From Bryobacterales bacterium (GTDB taxonomy: Bacteria; Acidobacteriota; Terriglobia; Bryobacterales; Bryobacteraceae): DNA of 64,000 nt. How positions within the stretch are numbered: position 1 is the stretch's first letter; every line of letters starts with the position of its first letter. Position numbers and translations under genes: made by a program. Shown here one piece after another: positions 53,531 to 62,661 of the stretch. The notes beneath the pieces are model-generated. The model did not search any database. It worked only from the letters and a program-made list of their open reading frames with translations, and was not told the origin of the DNA. The DNA is taken from assembly GCA_003167495.1 (NCBI GenBank), contig PMSX01000187.1, positions 1-64,000 of the forward strand, written 5' to 3'.

Positions 53531-53601
53531 CGGCTTGAGGTAACAGCACTAAAGTTTACCCCGACTAAACTAGCCTCTTTATTTCCTTAAACAGCGTCCT
53601 A

Positions 53602-53617
53602 CTATCCGATCGGATAG
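53602..53617. promoter_or_regulatory. 16-bp perfect palindrome upstream of the sigma factor gene
   Basis: CTATCCGATCGGATAG is perfectly self-complementary and lies about 155 bp upstream of the sigma factor start. It has the size of a dimeric regulator site. The remainder of 53531-53770 shows no gene and no clear promoter. Confidence 0.4.
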
Positions 53618-53770
53618 CAAAGCAGCAAAGTACACCACTGAGCTCTTGCCAGACAGCTTGGCCCGGTAGTTGCTGTGCATTTCGCAGAACTGAGCGGGTT
53701 TGCCACGGCCTAACTTAATTTGGCGTACTTTTTCGGTTCGTTGCGCAAATGGGTGTAGAAGGTTCCTCGC

Positions 53771-54454
53771 ATGGCTGAAACGGTAAAAATCGTGTTTGTT
53801 GGCCTGACGACGCACTCCACTATGAACGAACTTATACACTCCTTATTGTCAGGAGACGACTCGGATATGTCACTTTCGCCATCTGTTTGCGGACATGTTA
53901 CCCAGCTTCTAACTCGCTGGAACGCCAAAGATCCCGAGGATCAGGCAAAGCTATTAGAGTTGCTGTACCCCGAACTCAAACGGATCGCCCAACATCGTAT
54001 GAAAAACGAACGGGCCGATCATACGCTGCAAGCTACGGCCTTGGTCAACGAATTTGTCGTGCGGCTCTGTACGGATACCCAACAACCCTGGCAGAGCCGC
54101 TTGCATTTTCTCGCAGTCGCTTCGCGCGCCATGCGCCGCATACTGGTGGATCACGCCCGTGCCCACAACTCCGAAAAAAGAGGGGGCCTCGATCAAAAAG
54201 TGGCGCTGGAGGACAACCTCGCCGAGCCGCGCAAGTTTCACGAAGTGCTCGAAATTCATGAATTGCTGGAAAAACTTTCTATCGAAGATCCGCGCATGGC
54301 GAACGTGGTCGAATTGCGCTATTTCGGCGGCCTCTCGAATAATGAGGTCGCGGAAATTTTAGGAATTGGCGAACGAACGGTTAACCGCGAGTGGCAGGTG
54401 GCGAGGGCCTGGCTCTATGCTCGAATGCATAAAAGTGACGTCGATGCAAGCTGA
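53771..54454 (+). CDS. ECF-like sigma-70 factor (TIGR02999 type)
   Basis: A 227-residue sigma factor of the ECF-like group expanded in Acidobacteriota and Planctomycetota. Region 2 runs through LLELLYPELKRIAQHRMKN and VNEFVVRL; region 4 is RMANVVELRYFGGLSNNEVAEILGIGERTVNREW, a helix-turn-helix for the -35 element. The start is uncertain: ATG 53771 has GAAGG upstream, but the family usually begins near MSLSPSV (ATG 53867, with AGGAG twelve bases upstream). Its stop overlaps the kinase start by 11 bp. In this arrangement sigma activity may be controlled by the neighbouring kinase, since no anti-sigma gene is present. Confidence 0.88.
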   Translation: MAETVKIVFVGLTTHSTMNELIHSLLSGDDSDMSLSPSVCGHVTQLLTRWNAKDPEDQAKLLELLYPELKRIAQHRMKNERADHTLQATALVNEFVVRLCTDTQQPWQSRLHFLAVASRAMRRILVDHARAHNSEKRGGLDQKVALEDNLAEPRKFHEVLEIHELLEKLSIEDPRMANVVELRYFGGLSNNEVAEILGIGERTVNREWQVARAWLYARMHKSDVDAS

Positions 54455-57149
54455 CGAATGGGAACGGATTAAGCGGATCTTTGATTCTGCCGTCAAGCTC
54501 AGTCCTTCTGATCGCGGCAGTTATCTCGCTGGTGCCTGCTCCAACAACCGGCCTCTTCTCGAAACGGTCCGCGAACTGCTCCAAGCGCACGATGAAGCCT
54601 CAAGCTTTCTGGCCGAAGAACCCGAACAACAAGAACTGCCACCTGTCTTCGAAGCCGGTCAACTGGTGGCCGAGCGCTTTCGCATTGTGCGGCTCATTTC
54701 TCGCGGCGGTATGGGAGAGGTTTACGAATCATACGACGAGGTCCTCGCGGTTCGTCTCGCTCTGAAAACCATGCGGCCCGAATACGCCGGCAATATCGAC
54801 GCGCTCGAACGCTTTCGACGGGAAATCCGCGTCACCCGCGAAATCGGCCATCCCAACTTGTGCCGCGTACACGATCTGGTGGAGCACCACTTGCCGGCGG
54901 AAAGCCCGGATTCCCCCGCAAGAATAATAACTTGCCTGACTATGCAGCTGATGTCAGGCGAAAATCTGCAACAATACCTTGCTAAGTCCGGCCGCCTATC
55001 GCCCGAAACCGCTTTCCCCTTGATCAAACAGATTGCAGGCGCCATCGGAGTCCTACACGAAAACAGCGTCGTTCATCGTGACCTGAAGCCATCGAACGTC
55101 ATGATCACGCCAAGCGCTAGCGGCGAACTCCGCGCCATTGTGATGGATTTCGGTCTGGCCAAACCGTTCAATAGCGAGGGCGAGATATTCAAGTCCCGTA
55201 GTACCTTTAACGCCGGCGCGCCTTTCTTTTTGGCCCCTGAGTTAGTCCGAGGTGAACGTCCCAGCATCGCTTCCGATATCTACGCCTTCGGCTTGATCAT
55301 CGACGAGATGGTGACCGGCGGCGGCGCCTTCTCGGGCGATACCGTCGAGTCTATTCTCTATCAGAAACTATGGGGCGATCCGCAAGATCCGCTCACCCGC
55401 GCGCCCAGTCTGCCGTCCGCGTGGTGCCGCGCTATTCGCCTCTGCTTGCAGCGCAATCCGGCCAAGCGCCCGTCTTCTGCCGCCGAAGTGATACGTGAGT
55501 TGACCGAAGCTCCGTCGGAGACGCAGACCGAGACGCAGCGCGTTCCGCCGTTCTATCTGGCTCTTAGAAAGCTAGGCGGCTTCGTTCCTACGGTTCACAG
55601 ACTCCGTCCTTCTCGTCTCCGCATTCTCCTTGTGGCCTGTGCAGTTCTCATCCTTGGCGTCTGCACGTACCTTGGCGTTCTGGGCCGTCTTCCATTGAAT
55701 ACTTCGGTGGTAGTTTTCCCGTTCGAAAACCTCACTGGCAACCCGGAAAACGACTATCTGTCAAAGTTTCTCACGAACGAAGTTGAGCGCCGACTGCTGC
55801 AGATTGAAGGCGTCACGGTATATCCGTTTCGCGACGTCCGCCCCAAGGATGCCCAGATAAAGCTCAACGCCAGGTTCAGCATGGATGGGAAATTGTGGAC
55901 CAACAAAGGCGGTATGGGCCTCGAAGTGCAACTGATTGACATTCCCACTCATCGACTCATCTGCTGCGGCAACGTTTTTGAGAGCAATACGGGCGATCCG
56001 CTTGAAATGCAAAGCACCATTGCATCCTCTGCCGCTGACGCCATGCGCGACGCCATTCTTCTGCCCCCAAAAGAGGCTGACGGCGGTTTGCCTGAAGCGT
56101 TTTCTAACCTCCTACATCTGGTTCCCCTGCCAGGAAAGCAGACAGAGCCCACGACCAGTTCCGCCGCTATGCACTTCTTTGTGCGCGGTGACGAATTTTG
56201 GCAACAAAGGACCCCCGAATCCGAGCTCCAAGCAAGGGATCTTTTTGAGAAAGCGATTGCCGAAGACAAGAACTATGCTCTCGCTTATGCAGAGCTCGCC
56301 GGCGTGGAGTCTTCGCTCGCCCAATACAACCTCCTTACCAGAGAGCAGTTGTTCCGGTCGGCCCACGAGCATGCATTGCAAGCTGTCGCCAAAGGACCCA
56401 ACTATCCGGAGTCTTATCTGGCGCTGGCAACGACAGATCAGAATTCCTGGAATTGGCAAGCGGCCGAGCAAGATTACAAACACGCCTTATTGCTCAATTC
56501 AAAACTAGCTCTTGCGCATCGCTGGTATGGCGGGTTTCTCATCCAATTTGGGAAATTCGACCAGGGCCTCGCTGAGACATATAAGTCTATTGACCTCGAG
56601 CCGTACGATACGGAAGGGCGGCTCAATTTGGGAACTTACCTATGCTTTGCGGGCAAGCCAGCCGATGCGATTACTTTCGTTAAGGGATATTTGGCAGAGA
56701 AGGATTACCCGGTGGGCCACACGATCCTGGCCTATGCCTACGCACAACTCGCAATGAATGAACCGGCAATTGAGAAAACGGCAATGCTCGATGATGCGAA
56801 GAACGAAGCGGACATCCTGGCGCAAAGAGATCAAAACTCCTCAGGCCCCGACTATACACACGAATCGGTTCCTCTTTATGCACTCGTGTACGCCCTGGGC
56901 GGCGAGAAACAAAAGGCCAGAAAATACATAGAAATCTTGCGCCGCGGCGAAAGAGCCGGCGTGGTAGACCCCGTGGATTTGGCGCATCCTTACATCGCCT
57001 TGGGCGAATGGAAATCCGGATTCGAAATCCTAAACCGCGCAGCGGCGGCGAAGGATGGTGGATTGCTTTACCTAAAAGTGGATCCATTTCTTCAACCGCT
57101 GAGACGTACCGCTGAATATCAAAAGCTGATCCGCAAAATCGGACTTTGA
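54444..57149 (+). CDS. Ser/Thr protein kinase with membrane helix and TPR-like C terminus
   Basis: A 901-residue protein. The cytoplasmic Hanks-type kinase (about residues 75-365) has RGGMGEV, Lys108 (LALKTM), HRDLKPSN with Asp213, DFG at 235-237 and APELVRGERPS. One membrane helix (about 395-415) follows, then a TolB-N-like/FlgO-like segment (VVVFPFENLTGNPENDYLSKFL), and a C-terminal series of TPR-like helices (about 580-900) outside the membrane. ATG 54444 was chosen over an upstream codon at 54366, as it gives the typical MxADEWERIKRIFDSAV start and an 11-bp overlap with the sigma gene. It probably signals to the coupled sigma factor. Confidence 0.9.
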   Translation: MQADEWERIKRIFDSAVKLSPSDRGSYLAGACSNNRPLLETVRELLQAHDEASSFLAEEPEQQELPPVFEAGQLVAERFRIVRLISRGGMGEVYESYDEVLAVRLALKTMRPEYAGNIDALERFRREIRVTREIGHPNLCRVHDLVEHHLPAESPDSPARIITCLTMQLMSGENLQQYLAKSGRLSPETAFPLIKQIAGAIGVLHENSVVHRDLKPSNVMITPSASGELRAIVMDFGLAKPFNSEGEIFKSRSTFNAGAPFFLAPELVRGERPSIASDIYAFGLIIDEMVTGGGAFSGDTVESILYQKLWGDPQDPLTRAPSLPSAWCRAIRLCLQRNPAKRPSSAAEVIRELTEAPSETQTETQRVPPFYLALRKLGGFVPTVHRLRPSRLRILLVACAVLILGVCTYLGVLGRLPLNTSVVVFPFENLTGNPENDYLSKFLTNEVERRLLQIEGVTVYPFRDVRPKDAQIKLNARFSMDGKLWTNKGGMGLEVQLIDIPTHRLICCGNVFESNTGDPLEMQSTIASSAADAMRDAILLPPKEADGGLPEAFSNLLHLVPLPGKQTEPTTSSAAMHFFVRGDEFWQQRTPESELQARDLFEKAIAEDKNYALAYAELAGVESSLAQYNLLTREQLFRSAHEHALQAVAKGPNYPESYLALATTDQNSWNWQAAEQDYKHALLLNSKLALAHRWYGGFLIQFGKFDQGLAETYKSIDLEPYDTEGRLNLGTYLCFAGKPADAITFVKGYLAEKDYPVGHTILAYAYAQLAMNEPAIEKTAMLDDAKNEADILAQRDQNSSGPDYTHESVPLYALVYALGGEKQKARKYIEILRRGERAGVVDPVDLAHPYIALGEWKSGFEILNRAAAAKDGGLLYLKVDPFLQPLRRTAEYQKLIRKIGL

Positions 57150-57193
57150 CAAATGCATTCCCACTCTAACCTCGTTTGAAAAGGAGAAACAAA

Positions 57194-57424
57194 ATGGCAC
57201 AACCCGAACTAGCGAAAGACAGGCCGCTGAAGTTAAGCGAAGACCAAGTGGACGATCTAGCTGACAGAGTAAATGGCTGGCTCGCCGCTATTGACCACGC
57301 CGATGCAAAAGGCAACGTGAACTTGCATCCCGAAAGTGTGGAGGCGCTGAAAACAAGACTGCAACCCATTCTTAAAAAGATTCAATATTTTCGTCGTGAG
57401 GATTTCAGCTGGCCTCATTATTAA
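57194..57424 (+). CDS. 76-residue acidic/basic small protein between kinase and glycosyltransferase
   Basis: ATG with a perfect AAGGAG eight bases upstream; starts 44 bp after the kinase. The product opens MAQPELAKDRPLKLSEDQVD, is helical through the middle and ends FSWPHY. No signal peptide, cysteines or known motif. The glycosyltransferase gene begins nine bases after its stop, so the two are made together. It could be a regulatory subunit, a substrate for glycosylation, or an unrelated helper; I do not recognise a family. Confidence 0.75.
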   Translation: MAQPELAKDRPLKLSEDQVDDLADRVNGWLAAIDHADAKGNVNLHPESVEALKTRLQPILKKIQYFRREDFSWPHY

Positions 57425-57432
57425 AGGTAGGT

Positions 57433-59157
57433 ATGAGGCTCGCTGTCTCGGAGACACAACAACAGAAGACAATTAAAGCCCTGGCTTCAGCAGGAGCAGA
57501 TTTCGCTCTCCATGAGGTCAGCCGGATAAGAGGCAGGGGGATTCCCTCGCCTGAATTGGAATTCGAAATCGGTCAACTATTCGAACGGCTCGAACTAACG
57601 TACGAAGCGATTGAGGCATATTGGCGAAGCGTCGACCTAGGACGACGAACAGCCGATAGCTATTTACGCCTCGCACGGCTGTACGAGCCGCTTGGGTATT
57701 GTGGCCGCGCACTTTGGTACAGTGCCAAGGCGGCGCGCCTCACTAAATCCGACTCGTCAACGCTAGAGTTATTGGCGCGAACCCAATGCCGAATCGGCAA
57801 GGTAGCGTCCGGTCTCCGCACCTATCGCAGAGCCATGAAGCTTTGTCCCGCCGATGCGGCTCTCCACTCCAAATACCTGTTCGCCCTATTGCATGATGCT
57901 GGGCAGTCTTCTGCACGGTTGAAACAAGCAAACGAACGATGGTGCCGTCTGCATTGCCCAGCTCCGCCCCGCAAGCTAGCGTTTTCTAACGAGCCGAATC
58001 CGCGCCGCAAGCTTCGGCTTGGCTATCTCTGCGCCGAGTTTCGCCGCTCACCCGCCTATCACGTTGTCCTTCCTTTGATCGAAGGGCACGACCGCAATAG
58101 TTTCGAAATCTACTGCTATCACTTGTCGGAAATCAACGACGAGATCACATCTGAGTACAAGAAGGCTGCCGATCACTGGCGCGATGTTGCCGCATATGCC
58201 CCCGACAAGATCAAAGAACAGATTCTGCGTGACCGCATTGATGTGTTGGTTGAACGGTCGGGCCACATTTCTTGCCCATTGGGTATCCAAGTCTGTCAAC
58301 GTCGCGCTGCGCCCGTTCAGGTGGCGCACCTCAATTACCCATGCACAACGGGATGCAGCGAAATCGATTACCTGGTTTCCGACCGTTGGACCACGCCAGA
58401 TCAGGAAGCGTTCTCCCGCCAGTATTCGGAGCGCGCTCTTTATCAAGTTCCCTCCGGCTGCCTCGTTTACCGGCCCCAGAATGACGCGCCCGAAACCACA
58501 TCTCTCCCCGCCCGCCGCCATGGTCACGTTACGTTCGGATTGTTCCAGCGTCCTGCCAAGTGGAACGATGGCGTGTGGGACGCGATTGCGGTGGTACTCG
58601 AAAAGATCCCCACGGCCCGGCTGTTCGTGCAACACGCAGACCGCGAACTGGGGGAGCCGGGAAGCGCCTCGTCCAGAGAAGTCCTGCGCGCTTTGGGCGG
58701 GCGCGGAGTTGCGGCAAGCCGGATCGAATTTGAGGGCGTAAAAAACAAGGCCGATTATCCCGGCATCGTTGCAAAGGTCGACATCGCTCTCGACACGTTT
58801 CCCTACAGCGGCGAGATCACCACCTGCACCTGCCTATGGATGGGCGTTCCCGTCGTGACCCTCGCGGGCGATCGATACTCGAGCCGTGTCAGCGGCTCCA
58901 TTCTGTCTCGCATCGGGCTCGAAGATTGGGTCACGACCTCTACCGAAGACTACATAGCGGTCGCTGTCGCCAAAGCAGGCAATCTTCCATCGCTCGCGAA
59001 GCTGCGCTCCGGCCTCCGCAGCCGCATGGCTGACTCGTCAGTCTGCCGCCCGGAAATCGTCGTCAGGGAACTGGAAGAAGGGTACCGCTGGATGTGGGGG
59101 CAATACGGTTTCGGGAGACAGCCCTGCCTAACGGCACGGCTGGGAGACAGGAGCTGA
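57433..59157 (+). CDS. OGT/SPINDLY-like glycosyltransferase (GT41) with N-terminal TPRs
   Basis: A 574-residue cytoplasmic protein. TPR helices fill about residues 25-165. The catalytic part (about 185-560) follows eukaryotic O-GlcNAc transferase in order: LRLGYLCAEF, a Rossmann half with DVLVERSGH, RRAAPVQVAHLNYPCTTGCSEIDYLVSDR, then GLFQRPAKWNDGVW with the lysine at the position of OGT's UDP-contacting Lys, and CTCLWMGVPVVTLAGDRYSSRVSGSIL. The first histidine of OGT's HPxxH is Ser here (RRSPAYHVV); the second is kept. It presumably adds a sugar to Ser/Thr of a protein partner; the adjacent small protein and the kinase are candidates. Confidence 0.87.
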   Translation: MRLAVSETQQQKTIKALASAGADFALHEVSRIRGRGIPSPELEFEIGQLFERLELTYEAIEAYWRSVDLGRRTADSYLRLARLYEPLGYCGRALWYSAKAARLTKSDSSTLELLARTQCRIGKVASGLRTYRRAMKLCPADAALHSKYLFALLHDAGQSSARLKQANERWCRLHCPAPPRKLAFSNEPNPRRKLRLGYLCAEFRRSPAYHVVLPLIEGHDRNSFEIYCYHLSEINDEITSEYKKAADHWRDVAAYAPDKIKEQILRDRIDVLVERSGHISCPLGIQVCQRRAAPVQVAHLNYPCTTGCSEIDYLVSDRWTTPDQEAFSRQYSERALYQVPSGCLVYRPQNDAPETTSLPARRHGHVTFGLFQRPAKWNDGVWDAIAVVLEKIPTARLFVQHADRELGEPGSASSREVLRALGGRGVAASRIEFEGVKNKADYPGIVAKVDIALDTFPYSGEITTCTCLWMGVPVVTLAGDRYSSRVSGSILSRIGLEDWVTTSTEDYIAVAVAKAGNLPSLAKLRSGLRSRMADSSVCRPEIVVRELEEGYRWMWGQYGFGRQPCLTARLGDRS

Positions 59158-59171
59158 GAAGAACGGTGCAC

Positions 59172-59264
59172 GGGCTGTGACTTTCGTTGATGGCGGCGAT
59201 GAGGCGGTGAGCAACGCAAAAAAGAACGCCATACTAGGTCGCTGACGCTCCCTGCGCGGTTTCG
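59172..59264. repeat. Partial copies of two dispersed repeats
   Basis: 59172-59222 matches the first 50 bases of the palindromic repeat at 39734 and 53386, without its inverted arms. 59234-59264 matches 45714-45744 (CTAGGTCGCTGACGCTCCC core). The rest of the 213-bp gap has a GGTTTCGGTAGTT near-tandem and no gene. Confidence 0.75.
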
Positions 59265-59370
59265 GTAGTTTGGTTTCGGTAGTTGGGTTCGTTGGTGGGA
59301 ATGCGGGACGGGGAGCGGTCAAAAGCACGCGAAAGAGGGGTTAGCGCTGCAGCACGTTTTAAACTGGTGA

Positions 59371-61083
59371 TTGCCGTCCCGCCGCTCCTTTATCCGCTCG
59401 TTGTGCGCCACCCTGCCTGTTTTTTCGTTGGAACAGCTGCTTGCGGCCACGCCCCTAGGCGTGCAGTTCGTCAACGTCGCTCAGAAAGCCAGACTCAACG
59501 CTAAGACCATTTTCGGGGCGGAACAAAGCAATAAATATCTGCTCGAGACCACGGGCTGCGGCGTGGCATTTGTGGATTACGACGACGATGGCTGGCTCGA
59601 TATCTTTTTCGTCAACGGCACGCGGTTCGAGACAACCTTCCCGCAAGGTTCAGAGCCCATCAGCCGCTTGTACAAGAATAATCGCGACGGCACGTTCACC
59701 GATGTGACCTTGAAGGCCGGGCTGGCCCGTACGGGTTGGGGCCAAGCTGTATGCGCGGGCGACTACGATGACGACGGCCATGTGGATTTATTTGTCAGTT
59801 ACTGGGGCGATTGCGCGCTCTATCATAACAACGGCGACGGCACGTTTACCGATGTCGCCGAAAAGGCTGGCGTGACGACACGCACGACGACGGGTCTGAA
59901 ACGTTGGAACACCGGGTGCGCTTTTCTCGACTACGACCGCGACGGTTATCTTGATCTCTACGTGGCAAATTACATCGATTTCGATCCGAAAACCGCACCG
60001 AAGCCCGAGAGCGGTCCGTGCCTCTATGAAGGAACACTCGTCGCGTGCGGCCCTCCTGGACTGCAAGGCGGGAAGGATATCCTCTTTCATAATAATGGCG
60101 ATGGCAGCTTCACGGACGTTTCCGAAAAAGCCGGTATTTTGAAGAAGCAGGGAACATACGGCTTAGGCGTATTGATTGGCGATTTCGACAACGACGGCTG
60201 GCCGGATATTTACGTGGCTGACGATTCTGCGCCATCGGCACTGTTCAGGAACAATCACGACGGGACGTTCACTGATATTGCGCTTGAGGCCGGCGTGGCT
60301 TTCGGCGCAGATGGAAAGACGCAAGCAGGCATGGGTGTCACCGCGGCGGATGTTTTTGGCAATGGCAGGCAGGAAATTTTCAAAACGAATTTTGCGGGGG
60401 ACACGTCGACGCTCTATCGCAACTTAGGCAACAACAATTTCGAGGACATGACTTTTCAATCGGGTATGGGCCGCAACACGCGATTCCTCGGTTGGGGCGC
60501 GAGTTTCTTGGATTTCGATAACGACGGCTGGCCCGATGTGCTGACCTGCAATGGGCATGTTTACCCGGAAATGCGCGAGAAGGCGAGCGAATCGGGCTAC
60601 CGCGAGCGCAAGGTGCTGTATCACAATCTGGGCAATGGCAAGTTCCAGGACGTTTCACTCGAAGCGGGCCCAGGCATTCTGGAAACGGTTGCGGGGCGCG
60701 GCTGTGCGGTTGGCGATTTTGATAACGACGGCAATTTGGATGTTGTGGTGAACTGCGTCAACGATGTTCCGCAATTGTTGCACTGCGAATCGACGCTTAA
60801 GAACAACTGGCTGAAGGTGAAGACGGTGGGTACAAAATCGAACCGCTCCGGCATTGGCGCGCGAGTGTTTTGTAAGCCGGCAGGAGAGCACCAGCAGATG
60901 GATGAGGTACGCAGCGGAGGGAGTTATTTTTCTCAGAGCGATCTGCGGGTGCACTTCGGGTTGAATAAGGCGACAAAGGCGGATGTTGAGGTTCACTGGC
61001 CGAGCGGGGTGGTGGATAAGATTGCAGGCGTGAGGGCGAATCAAGTGTTGACGGTGGTGGAGGGTAAGCCTACGGGCCAATAG
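59371..61083 (+). CDS. Exported CRTAC1-type FG-GAP/UnbV (ASPIC) propeller protein
   Basis: A 570-residue protein with a twin-arginine-like signal (SRRSFIRSLCATLPVFS, cleavage near 26). It carries about six FG-GAP/VCBS repeats with calcium loops of the form D-x-D-x-D-G (DYDDDGWLD, DYDDDGHVD, DYDRDGYLD, DFDNDGWPD, DFDNDGNLD), forming a propeller to about residue 470. The C-terminal ASPIC/UnbV domain has NRSGIGARV and VHWPSGVVD. This is the architecture of the large CRTAC1-like families of Acidobacteriota. It may bind carbohydrate or act at the surface. The TTG start at 59371 sits right at the Tat motif; no ATG precedes it in frame. Confidence 0.85.
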   Translation: MPSRRSFIRSLCATLPVFSLEQLLAATPLGVQFVNVAQKARLNAKTIFGAEQSNKYLLETTGCGVAFVDYDDDGWLDIFFVNGTRFETTFPQGSEPISRLYKNNRDGTFTDVTLKAGLARTGWGQAVCAGDYDDDGHVDLFVSYWGDCALYHNNGDGTFTDVAEKAGVTTRTTTGLKRWNTGCAFLDYDRDGYLDLYVANYIDFDPKTAPKPESGPCLYEGTLVACGPPGLQGGKDILFHNNGDGSFTDVSEKAGILKKQGTYGLGVLIGDFDNDGWPDIYVADDSAPSALFRNNHDGTFTDIALEAGVAFGADGKTQAGMGVTAADVFGNGRQEIFKTNFAGDTSTLYRNLGNNNFEDMTFQSGMGRNTRFLGWGASFLDFDNDGWPDVLTCNGHVYPEMREKASESGYRERKVLYHNLGNGKFQDVSLEAGPGILETVAGRGCAVGDFDNDGNLDVVVNCVNDVPQLLHCESTLKNNWLKVKTVGTKSNRSGIGARVFCKPAGEHQQMDEVRSGGSYFSQSDLRVHFGLNKATKADVEVHWPSGVVDKIAGVRANQVLTVVEGKPTGQ

Positions 61084-61116
61084 CGGCTAGATTTTCCGCT
61101 GTGTCAACATATAGGC

Positions 61117-61365
61117 ATGGCGGCCAAAACGCATGGCGAGCGTATCGACCGTTTGGAGCAGGTGATCCATATTCTGGCTGAGGATCAGGTCTCTCTGCAA
61201 AAGATAGTTGCTGATCTGGCTACGGAGACGAGGCGCGGGTTTGATGAGGTCAAAAAGCAATTTAGAGAGACCGACAGGCGCATGGATGCGCGCATGAAGC
61301 GCGCCGACGAGCGAATCGACAAACTTGTGTCTGCTATTGGCGAGTTTATCCGCAAGTCCTCTTGA
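61117..61365 (+). CDS. Small coiled-coil protein
   Basis: An 82-residue, highly charged protein that is helical and coiled-coil throughout (ERIDRLEQVIHILAEDQ, then KKQFRETDRRMDARMKRADERIDKLV). No membrane helix or signal. Such small heptad-repeat proteins occur in many genomes without assigned role. The ATG start lies 33 bp after the FG-GAP gene. Confidence in coding is moderate and rests on heptad regularity and good codon structure. Confidence 0.65.
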   Translation: MAAKTHGERIDRLEQVIHILAEDQVSLQKIVADLATETRRGFDEVKKQFRETDRRMDARMKRADERIDKLVSAIGEFIRKSS

Positions 61366-61384
61366 TCTCTATAATGACAATTGA

Positions 61385-62644
61385 TTGAGGGCTTTTTTCC
61401 TAACATCCGCATTCTGTCTCGCTGATTGCCTCTTCGCCCAAACTCCAGCTGAGCTAGCCAATCAAGCCGAAGCGCTCTTGCGATCAGGCGATGCGCAAAA
61501 AGCTGTTGCCGTGCTGAACCAGGCCCTCAAAGCGCCAGGGGCTTCTGCTGAATCGGAAGACCACTTGGGGTTCTTGTTGGCGGTCTTTGGGCAAAATCCA
61601 GAAGCTCTGAAACATTTTCAAAAGGCTATTTCCCTCAATTCCGACTTTGCGCCAGCGCATTATCATCTCGGCGCTGCGTTGTGGCTCGCGAAAGACCGTG
61701 AGCATGGCCTACCTGAGTTGCAAGCAGCGGTAAAACTGTCACCTGGCACCTTCGACTACCGTTACCATTTGGGCTCGGCTTACCTGGATGTAAATGATAT
61801 CGAGCACGCGGTTTCCGAGTTCAAGCAAGCAGTCGCGATTGACCCTGCAAAACCGGCAGCGTGGACGCAACTCGGCGCAGCTCTGCGCAAACAGGGCGAT
61901 GTAGGTGCTCTCGAGGCATACGCCCATGCCGTGCAACTTGCTCCGCAAGACGACGCCATCCGCAACGCTTACGCCGCATTACTTGTCGAAACGCGCCAGC
62001 CCGACCGGGCCATCGAGGAATCGCAAAAAGTTCTTGCGCGCGTTGGTTCAACGAACACCGATCGCGGCGCTGCTCAATTGAACATTGGTTACGCCTACTT
62101 GGCAACAGGCGAATTCGATAAATCGGAGAAGGCGTATCGCGCTGCGGTCGAGCTCGAGCCCAAATCCGCCGCGGCCCACTATGATTTGGCTCTCGCTCTC
62201 AAAATGAAGGACCAGATCGAAGCCTCGCAAATAGAGTTCCAACGGGCCATCGACCTAGACCCGAATCTGGCGGAAGCGCACTATTCACTTGGAATCGCGA
62301 ACTGGCAATTAGGCGATTTTCCCGCCGCCGTGGCGCAGATGAAAGCAGCTATCGCCGTCCGCCCAGGCTACGCTGAAGCTCATTACATGCTGGGCATCAC
62401 GCTGAAGCAAAGCGGCGAACTTGACGCCGCGATCCCCGAGCTTAAGGAAGCGATCCGCCTGGACCCGACCACGCCCGGGCCGTTTAACACATTGGGGCAG
62501 ATTCTACGTATCAAGGGCGACAAGGCAGGCAGCGAAGAGGCGTTCGCTACCGGCGCACGGTTGAAGCGCGAAAAGGACGCCGAACTGACCAACAATCTGG
62601 AACAGGGCATGCGCGGCGGCGTGTTTCCGAAGCCGCTGCAATAG
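61385..62644 (+). CDS. Exported TPR-repeat protein
   Basis: A 419-residue protein with signal peptide (FFLTSAFCLADCLFAQ). About ten TPR units follow from residue 25 to 400, with consensus pieces such as AHYHLGAALWLAKD, AAHYDLALALKMKDQ, AHYSLGIANWQLGDF, AHYMLGITLKQSGEL and FNTLGQILRIKGD. It is a periplasmic scaffold, likely working with the neighbouring FG-GAP protein and cytochrome, which are often clustered with TPR proteins in Acidobacteriota. The TTG at 61385 is the only start giving the signal peptide. Confidence 0.82.
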   Translation: MRAFFLTSAFCLADCLFAQTPAELANQAEALLRSGDAQKAVAVLNQALKAPGASAESEDHLGFLLAVFGQNPEALKHFQKAISLNSDFAPAHYHLGAALWLAKDREHGLPELQAAVKLSPGTFDYRYHLGSAYLDVNDIEHAVSEFKQAVAIDPAKPAAWTQLGAALRKQGDVGALEAYAHAVQLAPQDDAIRNAYAALLVETRQPDRAIEESQKVLARVGSTNTDRGAAQLNIGYAYLATGEFDKSEKAYRAAVELEPKSAAAHYDLALALKMKDQIEASQIEFQRAIDLDPNLAEAHYSLGIANWQLGDFPAAVAQMKAAIAVRPGYAEAHYMLGITLKQSGELDAAIPELKEAIRLDPTTPGPFNTLGQILRIKGDKAGSEEAFATGARLKREKDAELTNNLEQGMRGGVFPKPLQ

Positions 62645-62661
62645 CTGCTCTAGGTAGAATC

